64,000 nucleotides of DNA from Leptolyngbya sp. PCC 7375 (GTDB taxonomy: Bacteria; Cyanobacteriota; Cyanobacteriia; Phormidesmidales; Phormidesmidaceae), in contig NZ_JH993797.1 in assembly GCF_000316115.1 (NCBI RefSeq), positions 7,475,961 through 7,539,960 of the forward strand, in the 5' to 3' direction. This document shows positions 46,481 through 56,012 of the stretch, piece by piece. The first letter of the stretch is position 1; every line of letters begins with the position of its first letter. Made by a program: the position numbers and the translations under genes. The notes beneath the pieces are model-generated. The model was not told where the DNA came from. It did no database searches and saw only the letters and a program-made list of their open reading frames with translations.

Positions 46481-47530
46481 TTACCGACGAACGGCTTTGA
46501 ACGGTACATAGGCCTTTTCAGCGTGATAGAGATGGCAATGGTCAATGATGCTGCGCATAAATTTCCAGGTGAACTTTTCCTCACGAATACGCACCCGGTC
46601 TCCCCAAGCATCCTTCAAGCTTTGGTGAGCCATACGCAGGTTATAGGATGGGATACCTGTAGAAATATGGTGGGGCACATGGACGCTGATATCGTGGCAT
46701 AGCACTTCGACCCATTTAGGGTAGTCGCAGTGAACCGTACCGGCCAATTGAGATTCCACTTCATTCCAGGTTTCCTCAGGATAAAACTGGATATCAGGCG
46801 CTGTATGGTGTACCAGAGTAAAGGTGCTCATCCAGAAGTGATAGCCTATCCAGGGCATCAACCAGAACTTGACCCAACCCCAAACACCTAAGGTGGCAAT
46901 CATTGTGGGGAAAACAATAGCTGCAAATATAACAACGACCGCAATTGATACTTGAGCCTTACGCTTATCCCGCTCAGCAAAGTTATTTAGATTAAAGTGA
47001 AGGCAGGCCCAGTGAATAATGGAAGCCAGCCACCAAAGACGTCCACGCATGAGCCAGTAAGCCGTCTGCATGAACTTGCTCTCTGATGTATAGGTATCGA
47101 TAGTCCAGGGATGCCAGGCGTTATCGACATCTTGCTTATTGGTATGGCGATGGTGATGGTCGTGGAGTAGTCGCCAGGGGTGGAAGGGATAGATTAGGGG
47201 GGCAAAGGTGATGTAACCAATTACGTCATTAACCCAACGACGTTTGGCAAAGGACCGATGACCGCAGTCATGCCCGATGACAAACCAACCAGTTAGAGCT
47301 GTACCTGCAAAAAACCAGGCAAAAGGGAGCAAAAACCAGGGTGATAGGGCGATCGCAATATACCCTAAAATCGTCATTACAACGCTTAGACCCACCTGTT
47401 GCCATGCCTTGCGAGAATTTTTCTCAAAGCACTCCTTCGGTATGGTATTGATCACATCTCTCAGCGTTACATTAGCCAACGGCCCATCAGAAAGCCGATC
47501 GGTTGATAACCTATCAAGTGTTGCGGTCAT
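46481..47530 (-). CDS. desA: Acyl-lipid delta-12 desaturase (DesA type)
   Basis: This integral-membrane protein of about 349 residues has the three histidine boxes of acyl-lipid desaturases: HDCGH, HDHHH (LLHDHHHRHT) and HVPHH near the C-terminus, plus four hydrophobic segments. The start MTATLDRLS at 47530 matches DesA-type proteins; an in-frame extension to 47569 lacks a ribosome site. DesA inserts the delta-12 double bond into oleate bound to membrane glycerolipids using ferredoxin, and is usually induced by cold. The delta-12 assignment comes from motif spacing (PKECFEKNSRKAW, ALTGWFVIGHDCGHRSFAKR). Confidence 0.88.
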   Translation of the reverse strand: MTATLDRLSTDRLSDGPLANVTLRDVINTIPKECFEKNSRKAWQQVGLSVVMTILGYIAIALSPWFLLPFAWFFAGTALTGWFVIGHDCGHRSFAKRRWVNDVIGYITFAPLIYPFHPWRLLHDHHHRHTNKQDVDNAWHPWTIDTYTSESKFMQTAYWLMRGRLWWLASIIHWACLHFNLNNFAERDKRKAQVSIAVVVIFAAIVFPTMIATLGVWGWVKFWLMPWIGYHFWMSTFTLVHHTAPDIQFYPEETWNEVESQLAGTVHCDYPKWVEVLCHDISVHVPHHISTGIPSYNLRMAHQSLKDAWGDRVRIREEKFTWKFMRSIIDHCHLYHAEKAYVPFKAVRR

Positions 47531-47936
47531 AAAATTTTCCACGCTCTGAATTGACAATCTTCGTTGCAAACTACCGCCCAGGTGGTGCTGGGACGTCTTT
47601 GGTTAGCAGTCCTCAGCAGCCATTTACAACGCCACTAAAAAGCGCACTACAACCGGAAACGGCTGCCATGCGCCGGACCAACCCCCCTGCAACGGGGGGG
47701 ACAGCTCTACTTAATATTTGTTAGAGCTGCTTAACAAATTGTTTTGATTCTACTATGGCGCGGTTGCGTTCTCAGATGAATTGAAAGGTGTCAATGGAGT
47801 TCCTTTGAGCATTGAAGATAAATGCCTCATTTTTTAATTCGGTATGCCACAAATCAACAAATATGTAGTAAGCAACACCTATCTTGGTCATCCTTAACTT
47901 AGGGGGTGATTGCATCAGGTGACCACAGTCAAACCC
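47531..47936. other. Desaturase upstream region with GC hairpin
   Basis: The spacer has no gene. It contains CCCCCC (47682-47687) and GGGGGG (47694-47699) around six bases, about 150 bp upstream of the desaturase start and possibly in its 5' leader. Cold-dependent control of such genes is known, but no specific element is identified here. Confidence 0.4.
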
Positions 47937-48242
47937 CTAGGACTTGAAAAAAGCACAGATGACTTGGGCCGCAATATCATCGGCTACGGGCTGACCATCA
48001 CGGCGGATATATTCATGGGTGTGGCAGTTATACCGACCCATGGGACGACGGGTATCGTCTACCTGCACCACAGCTCGGTACTCCCAGTAATATTTAGCAC
48101 TCCGGGTGATTTTTAGAACACAAACCTGGTGATTATCCACCGTGCGGCATAAGGGTGCTGCCTGGATAGCCGGAACCAGCAACAAGTTGAATAACAATAC
48201 TAGGCCCAGTAATTCTCCTGCCAAACACAACTTTTTTACCAT
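47937..48242 (-). CDS. Small exported hypothetical protein
   Basis: This protein of about 101 residues has a signal peptide (MVKKLCLAGELLGLVLLFN ... AIQA) and a mature part with four cysteines (PLCRTVDNHQVCVLKI, YNCHTHEY and VICAFF). This suggests disulfides in the periplasm. The ATG at 48242 is preferred over 48251. The family is unknown. It belongs with the small gene 48281-48448 on the same strand. Confidence 0.65.
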   Translation of the reverse strand: MVKKLCLAGELLGLVLLFNLLLVPAIQAAPLCRTVDNHQVCVLKITRSAKYYWEYRAVVQVDDTRRPMGRYNCHTHEYIRRDGQPVADDIAAQVICAFFKS

Positions 48243-48280
48243 GGTTAACATGAGGTCAGCACAACTTACCGATGGCGGAT

Positions 48281-48448
48281 TTAATGCACCAATGGATGCT
48301 TAGGACCATCATAGGAGACCTGCAACAACAAATCAGCATTAGTATGCTGACCGTGGTCAATGGAGAGCTGAGCTAACTCTGCGAGAACCGCCTGCCAACC
48401 ATAGGAAAAAATCATCTGTTGCAGAGCATGGGTGAGGTTGTTATCCAT
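48281..48448 (-). CDS. Very small hypothetical protein (55 aa)
   Basis: The frame encodes MDNNLTHALQQMIFSYGWQA, then a helical stretch with LAELAQLSIDHG, and ends YDGPKHPLVH. Amphipathic helix-like residues and codon use like the neighbours favour a real gene. It ends 38 bp before the exported-protein gene. No family is recognised. Confidence 0.5.
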   Translation of the reverse strand: MDNNLTHALQQMIFSYGWQAVLAELAQLSIDHGQHTNADLLLQVSYDGPKHPLVH

Positions 48449-48635
48449 AGAATTTGGAGACTTTCTTTAAAATCCTTTAAGACTTTTTGATGATAGGGCT
48501 CTCAAAATCACAAATGCATCCGTAGGGTTAAGGATACGTCCAGGTGCGATTTTAGAAGTGAACATTCCTGTGTATTGCGGAGAATGAGCCATGGCTTACT
48601 TGATAGGATGAGTACTTTCACGTAAAACAAAAGCG

Positions 48636-49163
48636 ATGGTGTTAGCCAGACAATATTTGGGTCCCGTACTGCTCGGTGGTTTAGTTGCGATCGCAGCCTG
48701 TGAACCCGTTACAACCAACTTTGCCACCACCGACTATAGTGCTAATGCCACCGTCACCTATACCTGGCAAGTACGCTACAACCGCGCCGACGGTCGCGAT
48801 CGCCCCAACGACACCCGGCTCGAAAAATTCGCCTCCACTTCCTTAGAAAACCAAAATGGTATCCGACCTGGCCTGGCCGTTACCGGTCCAGATAACGAAG
48901 GTCTCTGGTGGCCCGAACTTCCCCCCAAACCTACCGTGGATGATGTTGAAGCTCGTCAGGGCGAAAACGAGCAGCCTGAATCCCCTGAGCTGATCAAATC
49001 CGTTGACTATACATTGACAGTGGATCAAACCGGACAGCAGAAAACTCTACCCACTAGCTATAAGGTCTACCGTCAGGCCGTTAAAGCCCATGCGGATCAA
49101 AGACCGCTGGAGGTGATTTTGGGGCCGCAGGATGGGTCGGTGATGAATGTGAATGTGCAATAG
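48636..49163 (+). CDS. Hypothetical lipoprotein
   Basis: This 175-residue protein has a short hydrophobic leader ending in a lipobox-like VAIAAC, so it is probably lipid-anchored after export. The mature part is polar, with a Glu/Pro-rich segment (PPKPTVDDVEARQGENEQPE) in the middle. No family is recognised. It is divergent from the small minus-strand genes. Confidence 0.6.
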   Translation: MVLARQYLGPVLLGGLVAIAACEPVTTNFATTDYSANATVTYTWQVRYNRADGRDRPNDTRLEKFASTSLENQNGIRPGLAVTGPDNEGLWWPELPPKPTVDDVEARQGENEQPESPELIKSVDYTLTVDQTGQQKTLPTSYKVYRQAVKAHADQRPLEVILGPQDGSVMNVNVQ

Positions 49164-49189
49164 GGGTGTGCTGCAACGTTACAACGCCC

Positions 49190-50011
49190 CTACGAATCAA
49201 AAAAATGCGGATGTACAAACTGGTATCCTGCCGCTTTAATCTTTGCATTCGAAACCTTGGCATTGTAGGGTCTTGCACTGGGCTGCGATGGATCCCATAA
49301 AACTGGGGCTAAGTTGTAGCGATCGCACACCTCATTAATCAATTCCTTAACCGTTGGAATCTCATCCTGTACGACGTTATAGATACCTGAGAGGGAGTGC
49401 GATCGCACAAAATCAATCACCCCCACAATGTCATCCCGATGAATCCAATTGGCCCATTCACCGCCTGTGCCCGGTCGTGTCTGACCCGCCGCCCGACTAT
49501 AAATCCTCTCCAACGTCCGGCCCGGTCCATAGATTCCTCCCAGCCGCAATACACATACTTTTACCCCCCCTAAGCCCAGCAGTGTCTGCTCCGTCTCCGC
49601 AATCACCTCACCATTAGCCGTTGCAGGCTTTACGGTCGTCGCTTCAGTGACCGTTGCCCCCTGATGCTGACCGTACACAGAGTACGTACTTGTATATATA
49701 AGATGCTGCACCTGCGTATTCGGCAGCACCTCCGCCAGGGTCTTCGCTGTCCCCAGGTACGTCTCCTTGTAGTTCGCCCCGCGCTTTGACCCCACGCATA
49801 CCAGCACCACCTGCTGATCCACTAAACAATCCTGCACCGCCTCTGGATCCGTTCCCCTGAACACCTGTACGCGATCCGCCACAGTTTGTAACTCTTCGAC
49901 ACGCTCTGGGCTGGTCGTCGTCGCCGTTACCCTCAGGCCCTGCTGCTGCCACAGTCGAGCAACTTCCTTACCCACATAGCCACAGCCAATAATCGTTGCC
50001 TTTATGACCAT
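49190..50011 (-). CDS. Extended SDR / NAD-dependent epimerase-like protein (YeeZ-like)
   Basis: This protein of about 273 residues has an N-terminal Rossmann motif (IIGCGYVGKEVARLW) and a YTSTYSVYGQH active-site region. The segment VLRLGGIYGPGR and C-terminal EFVHPHFF-like end follow. The GCGYVG pattern marks the atypical SDR group of YeeZ-type proteins, whose substrates are unknown. The ATG at 50011 is chosen by alignment to the Rossmann start. It is divergent from the helicase gene with 90 bp between. Confidence 0.8.
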   Translation of the reverse strand: MVIKATIIGCGYVGKEVARLWQQQGLRVTATTTSPERVEELQTVADRVQVFRGTDPEAVQDCLVDQQVVLVCVGSKRGANYKETYLGTAKTLAEVLPNTQVQHLIYTSTYSVYGQHQGATVTEATTVKPATANGEVIAETEQTLLGLGGVKVCVLRLGGIYGPGRTLERIYSRAAGQTRPGTGGEWANWIHRDDIVGVIDFVRSHSLSGIYNVVQDEIPTVKELINEVCDRYNLAPVLWDPSQPSARPYNAKVSNAKIKAAGYQFVHPHFFDS

Positions 50012-50100
50012 ACAACCGCTCCCATCCACGCTATATCCGTTACATTAGAATACTGATTCAGCGCATCACCCGGCCGCCGTTCCCCTAACCCACTGCCACA

Positions 50101-52461
50101 ATGACCACACCAGCCGATTTCCTCAGTCAGCTCAACGCCGCTCAACGTCAGGCCGTCGAACATTTCTGTGGACCCTTGCTCGTGGTCGCCGGGGCCGGTT
50201 CCGGCAAAACCCGTGCCCTCACCTATCGCATTGCCAACCTGATCCTCAACCACCGTGTTGACCCCGAAAATATCCTGGCGGTGACCTTTACCAATAAGGC
50301 CGCCAAGGAAATGAAGGAGCGCATCGAAAAGCTGTTTGCCGAGCAGGAAGCCCTCGGTCGCCACGGTCAGCCCCTACACCTGCTGCCCGACTACGAGCAA
50401 ACCCAGCTGCGCTCCTACGTCTACAAAACCTTTATCAAAGATCTGTGGATCGGCACCTTCCACGCCCTCTGCTCCCGCATTCTGCGCTTTGATATCGAAA
50501 AATACCAAAGCCGCGCCGGTCATCGCTGGACCAAAGCTTTTACAATTTTTGACGAATCCGACGCCCAAAGTCTGGTCAAAAATATCGTCGTCAGTACCCT
50601 CAACCTGGACGACCGAAAATTTAATCCCCGCTCTGTCCGATACGCCGTCAGCAATGCCAAAAACCAGGGTCTCGATCCTGACGAGTACGAAAAGGAGAAC
50701 CCCAACTTTAAAGGTCGTGTCATCGCTGATGTGTATCGCCATTACCAAAAGGGCCTGGCCCAAAACAACGCCCTCGACTTTGATGATCTGATCCGCATTC
50801 CAGTCTTGCTGTTTCAGCAAAACGAGCAAGTGTTGAGCTACTGGCACCGTCGCTTTCGCCATATGCTGGTGGATGAATATCAGGACACCAACCGCACCCA
50901 GTACGATCTGTTGCGGCTACTGGCCACCAATAATGCCCCCACCACAAAAATCTTTGAAGACTGGAATCAGCGCTCCATATTTGTCGTTGGCGATGCCGAT
51001 CAGTCTATTTATTCTTTCCGTGCTGCCGACTTCACCATTCTGATGAACTTCCAGAGCGACTTTGGTGATGGGTTACCGGATGATGATACCCGCACCATGG
51101 TGAAGTTAGAAGAGAACTATCGCTCCACCTCCAACATTCTCGAAGTCGCTAACCATCTAATTGAAAACAACACCGAGCGCATCGATAAAGTTCTTCGAGC
51201 CACCAGGGGCACAGGGGAATCTATCTTCTGCTATAAAGCCGACGATGAACGAGCCGAAGCGGACTATGTTGTTAGCCAGATTCGCATTTCCATAGACAAG
51301 AATCCTGAGCTAAAGTGGGGAGACTTTTCGATTCTGTATCGCACCAACGCCCAGTCTCGTTCTTTTGAGGAGGTGCTCACCCGCTACAGTGTACCCCACA
51401 AAGTTGTGGGTGGCCTTAAGTTCTATGATCGTCGTGAGATTAAGGATGTCCTCGCCTATTTACGATTGATCGCTAACCCAGCTGATACGGTTAGTCTCAA
51501 GCGGGCGATCAATACACCCCGACGTGGCATTGGTAAAACCACCATGGAGAATCTTGAAAAGGCTTCTGGTGAGTTAGGGATGCCCCTCTGGGAAATTCTG
51601 TCGGATGACACATCCGTAAAAACCTTAGCCGGTCGTGCCAGTAAGTCAGTTACCCGCTTTGCCACTATGATCCAGGGCTGGCAGCAACGGGTAGAAACCG
51701 TGCCTGCTTCAGAATTAGTGCAGGAGGTAATCGAAGACTCTGGCTATATTCGGTCGTTGAAAGATAAGGGCACTGATGAAGATCTAGATCGCATCCAGAA
51801 CGTTAATGAGCTATATAACGCCGTCATCCAGTTTGAAGAAGAGAACGAAGATGCCACATTGCTGACATTTTTGGCCAGTGCTGCGTTGAGTTCGGATATG
51901 GACGATGACAAGCAGAGCAATGCAGTTTCCCTGATGACGTTGCACTCGTCGAAGGGGCTAGAGTTTCCGGTGGTATTTGTGGTGGGGATGGAACAGGGAT
52001 TATTTCCTAGCTTCCGATCTCTGGATGATGCCGCTGCCATCGAGGAAGAGCGACGCCTCTGCTATGTAGGCATTACCCGTGCTCAAGAGCGGCTGTTTCT
52101 AACCTATGCCCGTGAGCGTCGCCTCTACGGCAACATGCGCGAGATTGCGACACCCTCTATGTTTTTAGGTGAGCTGCCAGAGGACTATATTCTGGCGAAT
52201 ACGGCTACGGCGTTGCCTAAGTTGCAGATGACGCCTAAGCGAGCCGCAAAGCTGAAAAATCCTGAACCTAAGGTGCAGAAACCCGGTACTCATGAGGATG
52301 ATTGGGGCGTTGGTGAAAAAGTCATACACGGTGCCTTTGGCGAAGGCACCATTACCCATATCTTTGGTGCTGGCAATAAGATTTGTCTGGCGATTAAGTT
52401 TCCAGGGCTGGGTAAAAAAATTATTGATCCAAGAGCAGCAACATTGACGCGAGTCGAGTAG
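50101..52461 (+). CDS. pcrA: PcrA/UvrD-type DNA helicase
   Basis: This 786-residue SF1A 3'-5' helicase has Q motif LNAAQRQAV, Walker A AGAGSGKT, motif Ia TFTNKAAKEMKER, Walker B VDEYQDTN, motif III VVGDADQSIYSFRAAD, motif IV LEENYRS, motif V LMTLHSSKGLEF and motif VI EEERRLCYVGITRAQERL. A C-terminal extension (GVGEKVIHGAFGEGTI) matches the PcrA Tudor-like RNA polymerase-binding tail. It acts in nucleotide excision repair, replication-fork clearing and R-loop removal. The ATG follows the short divergent promoter region directly. Confidence 0.95.
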   Translation: MTTPADFLSQLNAAQRQAVEHFCGPLLVVAGAGSGKTRALTYRIANLILNHRVDPENILAVTFTNKAAKEMKERIEKLFAEQEALGRHGQPLHLLPDYEQTQLRSYVYKTFIKDLWIGTFHALCSRILRFDIEKYQSRAGHRWTKAFTIFDESDAQSLVKNIVVSTLNLDDRKFNPRSVRYAVSNAKNQGLDPDEYEKENPNFKGRVIADVYRHYQKGLAQNNALDFDDLIRIPVLLFQQNEQVLSYWHRRFRHMLVDEYQDTNRTQYDLLRLLATNNAPTTKIFEDWNQRSIFVVGDADQSIYSFRAADFTILMNFQSDFGDGLPDDDTRTMVKLEENYRSTSNILEVANHLIENNTERIDKVLRATRGTGESIFCYKADDERAEADYVVSQIRISIDKNPELKWGDFSILYRTNAQSRSFEEVLTRYSVPHKVVGGLKFYDRREIKDVLAYLRLIANPADTVSLKRAINTPRRGIGKTTMENLEKASGELGMPLWEILSDDTSVKTLAGRASKSVTRFATMIQGWQQRVETVPASELVQEVIEDSGYIRSLKDKGTDEDLDRIQNVNELYNAVIQFEEENEDATLLTFLASAALSSDMDDDKQSNAVSLMTLHSSKGLEFPVVFVVGMEQGLFPSFRSLDDAAAIEEERRLCYVGITRAQERLFLTYARERRLYGNMREIATPSMFLGELPEDYILANTATALPKLQMTPKRAAKLKNPEPKVQKPGTHEDDWGVGEKVIHGAFGEGTITHIFGAGNKICLAIKFPGLGKKIIDPRAATLTRVE

Positions 52462-52493
52462 TAGGATAGGCATGGCCATCCTACTCTTTCGCT
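52460..52493 (+). terminator. Probable terminator after the helicase gene
   Basis: AGTAGGAT (52460-52467) pairs with ATCCTACT (52478-52485), with two more G-C pairs in the loop, followed by CTTTCGCTATTT. It overlaps the stop codon. Confidence 0.6.
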
Positions 52494-52658
52494 ATTTCAC
52501 TCAATCATTATTAAAGCTTGTTTGAAGAAGTGAGCTGCAAATTTATTTTTGTTGTTTTGATATAGAACTAATCTGATTTTACGGATATTACTGTGAATCC
52601 TTATAGAGGCACTTGTGCTAGCAGCAAGGGCAGCAACAGACTCTATCAGTTTTAAGCC

Positions 52659-52953
52659 ATGGCATCTGACAAAGAGAAGGACTTTCAAATTCGAGATAAA
52701 ATCAAGCTCACTCAACCAGAGGAGCTTTATAGGATAACCGGAAACGATGGTCGTCCTATCGATTATGTTGATGCTGATGGTCGAGAACTCTTTAACCATT
52801 ACCGTCATAATGTGACCAATTATGACGAAGTCCTTGATAATATTCGCTCAGAACAGGGATATGTATCTGCATGGCAGCAAAAGCAGGCGACGACAGGGTC
52901 TGCAGAAAAAATCCTAAAAGTTTATCGTGACGAACATGTAAAAGTTATTCAGG
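52659..52953 (+). pseudogene. Host gene, 5' part, split by nested insertions
   Basis: The frame starts MASDKEKDFQIRDKIKLTQP and continues to HVKVIQ at the target duplication GTTATTCAGG (52944-52953). A few IS-encoded residues then end in a stop at 52979. The 3' part resumes at 59982 with DSQRKGNILKGLM. Joined, the gene encodes 217 residues in one frame. It is charged and helical with no recognised family. The intact form probably paired with the small gene at 60380-60712. Confidence 0.85.
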
Positions 52954-53059
52954 CTGACTGCCTGACACAAATCCTGTAACCCAGAATCCATAAGGATCGA
53001 CAAGGAAATGGGCAGAGGGCATGCAAAGCTGAAGATACCAAACCATCAGCGTGATATGC

Positions 53060-53157
53060 ATGTCAGCCTCTACCCAACTGTATGATCAATTGTTGCCCTT
53101 CCTGCGTCAACATAGCCGTTACAAAGACCTCCGGCATCTGAAAACACTGGCTTGGAT
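53060..53157 (+). pseudogene. Outer IS4 transposase, first segment
   Basis: The start encodes MSASTQLYDQLLPFLRQHSR and then RHLKTLAW at the 9-bp duplication GGCTTGGAT (53149-53157). The next segment follows at 57046. Sequence after removal of the insertion is continuous and in frame. Confidence 0.85.
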
Positions 53158-53177
53158 CTTAAAGGGTGACAGCGTAG

Positions 53178-53537
53178 CTATAAAGCGTGTTCCATAAGGG
53201 ACAGAGCGAGAAAACCCCGTTGAAAATAGAGTCGTTTATTCGGTTTGAGCGCAATCAATTTCAAGGCCGAATCCGCCCATATATCCATGGCATATATCCA
53301 CCGTTGCCCATACAAACCCAAGCTAAAATCACTGTGATAGGGAGCCTTGCCTGAGTGCTTTTTGATACATCCAGCGTAATCGTCTATCCGTAATGCTTGC
53401 ATGCGTTGTCCGTGCATCGTAGCCAAACTATAGGCGAGCACAATGACCACCACCAAGGCTAAAAAGCGACGGTCGTTCACCTTGGTATCCTCCAGGTGAT
53501 AGCCCCCGGTTTTACAATCTTTAAAAAATTGTTCAAT
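53178..53537 (-). pseudogene. Second-level IS transposase, C-terminal part
   Basis: The frame encodes IEQFFKDCKTGGYHLEDTKV, then the C-terminal domain with LVVVIVLAYSLATMHGQRMQ and LYGQRWIYAMDIW, ending at 53178. The IEQFFKD segment carries the catalytic glutamate region. The N-terminal part lies at 56096-56935, beyond the serine-recombinase element. Confidence 0.82.
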
Positions 53538-53642
53538 GCGCCAGCCATAATACCCCTATAAAGACGAAGCCTTCTCAATACCCTACCGTTAGATTGAGGG
53601 GGTTACTCCGCTTGGTTGAACTCGTCGCCAAAATAAAGGCAA

Positions 53643-53846
53643 GTGAGCCATTGCACGAAAAGGAAGAATATCCATGTCAGAGCGAAACGAGTCCCCCCGT
53701 CTGCCTGTCCTCCGAGGAAGGAGCTGTGGCAACGGTTGCCGCAACTGAAGCGGCAGAGACTGATCAATGTCTTGAGCCAACTGCTGGAGAATCATCTGAG
53801 TGCCCAGTCAGGACAGGAGGTGACGAATGAGTCTCCCAACGAATAG
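53643..53846 (+). CDS. Small protein upstream of the serine recombinase
   Basis: This 67-residue basic protein has a helical core, ELWQRLPQLKRQRLINVLSQ, then LLENHLSAQ. It overlaps the recombinase start by 20 bases, so translation is probably coupled. A different overlapping frame (53594-53830) is less convincing. It may be an accessory factor for recombination, a role inferred only from position. Confidence 0.5.
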   Translation: MSHCTKRKNIHVRAKRVPPSACPPRKELWQRLPQLKRQRLINVLSQLLENHLSAQSGQEVTNESPNE

Positions 53847-55968
53847 CAGCCACTGGCCTTCAGAAAAAATACAAGCCCATCATCTGGACCGGTTAGCGGT
53901 GGTCTATGTTCGTCAGTCAACCTTGCAGCAGGTGAGCGACCATCAAGAATCGACCCGACTCCAGTATGGATTAGTGGGGCGAGCCGAAGCCCTAGGCTGG
54001 AGAGCCGAGCGTGTGCTGACCATTGATGATGATTTAGGAAAGTCAGGCAGTAGCGCTGAAGGACGTTTAGGCTTTCAACGTCTTGTCAGTGAAGTGGGTC
54101 TCAATCATGTGGGGTTAATATTAGGAGTAGAGATGTCCCGGTTGGCCCGTTCATCGAAAGATTGGCATCAACTGTTGGAAATCTGTGCCCTATTCGGCAC
54201 ACTGATAGCCGACCTGGACGGCATCTATAATCCGAGTGATTACAACGACAGGCTCTTGCTTGGGTTGAAAGGATCGTTCTCGGAGATAGAGCTCCACATC
54301 CTCAAACAGCGAATGATTCAGGGAAAGCGTAACAAAGCTGAACGAGGGGAATTGGGCTTCAATGTGCCCATCGGCTATGTGCGTCGTCCCTCTGGGGAAA
54401 TACACTTTGACCCAGACGAACAAGTACAACAGGTGGTGCAGCTGATCTTCAGAAAATTTGAGGAATTGGGGACCCTCAATGCCGTACTCCAGTACCTAGT
54501 GACCCATCATATTCAGATTGGGGTACGGGTATTATCGGGACCGACAAAAGGCGATTTAGAATGGCATCGGCCCAATCGAGCGACATTGCAAAATCTCCTG
54601 AGACATCCAACCTATGCTGGGGCCTATGCCTATGGACGCAGACAAGTAGACCCTCGAAAAAAGAAAGCGGGACGACCTCATACCGGCAGAGTGGTTAAGC
54701 CTTGCGAGGAATGGCTGGTCTTGATCAAAGATCACCATCCGGCGTACATTAGCTGGGAAAAATACCAGCAGAATATTGCTCAACTCAAGTCCAATCAGAA
54801 CCGCAGTAATGAACAAGGACATCCCCGTCAAGGGGTTGGGTTACTGTGTGGGTTGTTAGTGTGTGGTCGATGTGGGGGTCGCATGGCGGTTCAGTATTCC
54901 CATGGACAAGATCATCATCGCTATATCTGCGCCCGAGAGAAAGTCGATTATGGGGGTGAGATTTGCCAACACTTGTCGGGTGCTTGTTTAGATGAGTATG
55001 TTGTTGACCAAGTTTTACAGGCCCTGGAACCCGCCGCATTAGAGTTGTCACTGGCCGCTGCAAGACATCTTGAAGAAGACCGATTAGAACTCGACAAGGT
55101 GTGGCACCAACGACTTGAGAGAGCCCAATTTGAGACTGATAGAGCCAGACGACATTACCAGTTAGTAGAGCCAGAGAACCGTTTGGTCGCCAGACAATTA
55201 GCCCAAGAATGGGAAGCTAAATTGCAAGCTCAACAACAACTCCAAGAAGACTATGAACGTTTTTGTTGCGAGAAGCCCAAACAACTATCACCCGACCAAC
55301 AACAACAGATTCGAAGACTTGCTCAAGACCTGCCTGCCTTATGGTCTGTGCCAACAACAACTCAGGCTCAACGCAAAGAAATCATCCGGCAGGTGATTGA
55401 TAAAATCATTGTCACTGTTGAAGGCACAAGTGAACAGGTTCAGGTTATGATTGAGTGGTCGGGAGGATTCTCCTGTCAAGCTCAAATTATTCGTCCGGTG
55501 GCAAAATGGACACAACTGAGTTACTACCCTCAGTTATGTGAGCGGCTAGAGCAACTGGTCGAGGCCAATTTAACAACCGATGAAATAGTTGACTGCTTGC
55601 ATCAAGAAGGGTTTCGTCCACCCAAACGACGTCAAACCTTCACTCGAGAAATCGTCCAAACCTTGATACGCCATCTCGGACTCCGGCCTCGTCCATTGCC
55701 TAAAGCCAGAGAGCCCCTTTCTGAGCATGAGTGGTGGCTCCCTGAGTTAGCGGTCACGCTGGGGATGCCCACCGTGACCCTATACAACTGGGTGCGACGT
55801 GGTTGGGTCAAAGCCCGGCAGCAACCCACGTCCCCAAAACACTGGATCATTTGGGCCGATGAGATTGAACTGGAACGATTAAGAACCCATCGGCAACGGC
55901 CTGTCGGTGACATTCTACGGCAACGTTGGAAAGGCAAAGTGCCCACGATTGCAATCCCACCTGAGTAA
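53827..55968 (+). CDS. Large serine recombinase (713 aa)
   Basis: The N-terminal resolvase domain (about 22-170) has catalytic S31 with R29 in VYVRQST and the MSRLARSSKDW arginine motif. The Recombinase domain (about 175-290: RGELGFNVPIGYVRR and TLQNLLRHPTYAGAYAYG) and a zinc ribbon follow, with cysteines in LVCGRCGGRM and later YICAREK and ICQHL. A Gln-rich coiled coil (about 410-480) and a C-terminal MerR-like helix-turn-helix (LAVTLGMPTVTLYNWVRRGW) complete it. Such enzymes move large elements by site-specific cutting at a dinucleotide core. It is intact. Confidence 0.92.
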   Translation: MSLPTNSSHWPSEKIQAHHLDRLAVVYVRQSTLQQVSDHQESTRLQYGLVGRAEALGWRAERVLTIDDDLGKSGSSAEGRLGFQRLVSEVGLNHVGLILGVEMSRLARSSKDWHQLLEICALFGTLIADLDGIYNPSDYNDRLLLGLKGSFSEIELHILKQRMIQGKRNKAERGELGFNVPIGYVRRPSGEIHFDPDEQVQQVVQLIFRKFEELGTLNAVLQYLVTHHIQIGVRVLSGPTKGDLEWHRPNRATLQNLLRHPTYAGAYAYGRRQVDPRKKKAGRPHTGRVVKPCEEWLVLIKDHHPAYISWEKYQQNIAQLKSNQNRSNEQGHPRQGVGLLCGLLVCGRCGGRMAVQYSHGQDHHRYICAREKVDYGGEICQHLSGACLDEYVVDQVLQALEPAALELSLAAARHLEEDRLELDKVWHQRLERAQFETDRARRHYQLVEPENRLVARQLAQEWEAKLQAQQQLQEDYERFCCEKPKQLSPDQQQQIRRLAQDLPALWSVPTTTQAQRKEIIRQVIDKIIVTVEGTSEQVQVMIEWSGGFSCQAQIIRPVAKWTQLSYYPQLCERLEQLVEANLTTDEIVDCLHQEGFRPPKRRQTFTREIVQTLIRHLGLRPRPLPKAREPLSEHEWWLPELAVTLGMPTVTLYNWVRRGWVKARQQPTSPKHWIIWADEIELERLRTHRQRPVGDILRQRWKGKVPTIAIPPE

Positions 55969-56012
55969 CCCTCCTCACACCGTCACTGTTAACTCTTCAC
56001 CGGAGAATACAA

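Noticed and set aside
50374..50862. 162-codon minus frame within the helicase gene
   Set aside because: Antisense shadow of conserved helicase motifs.
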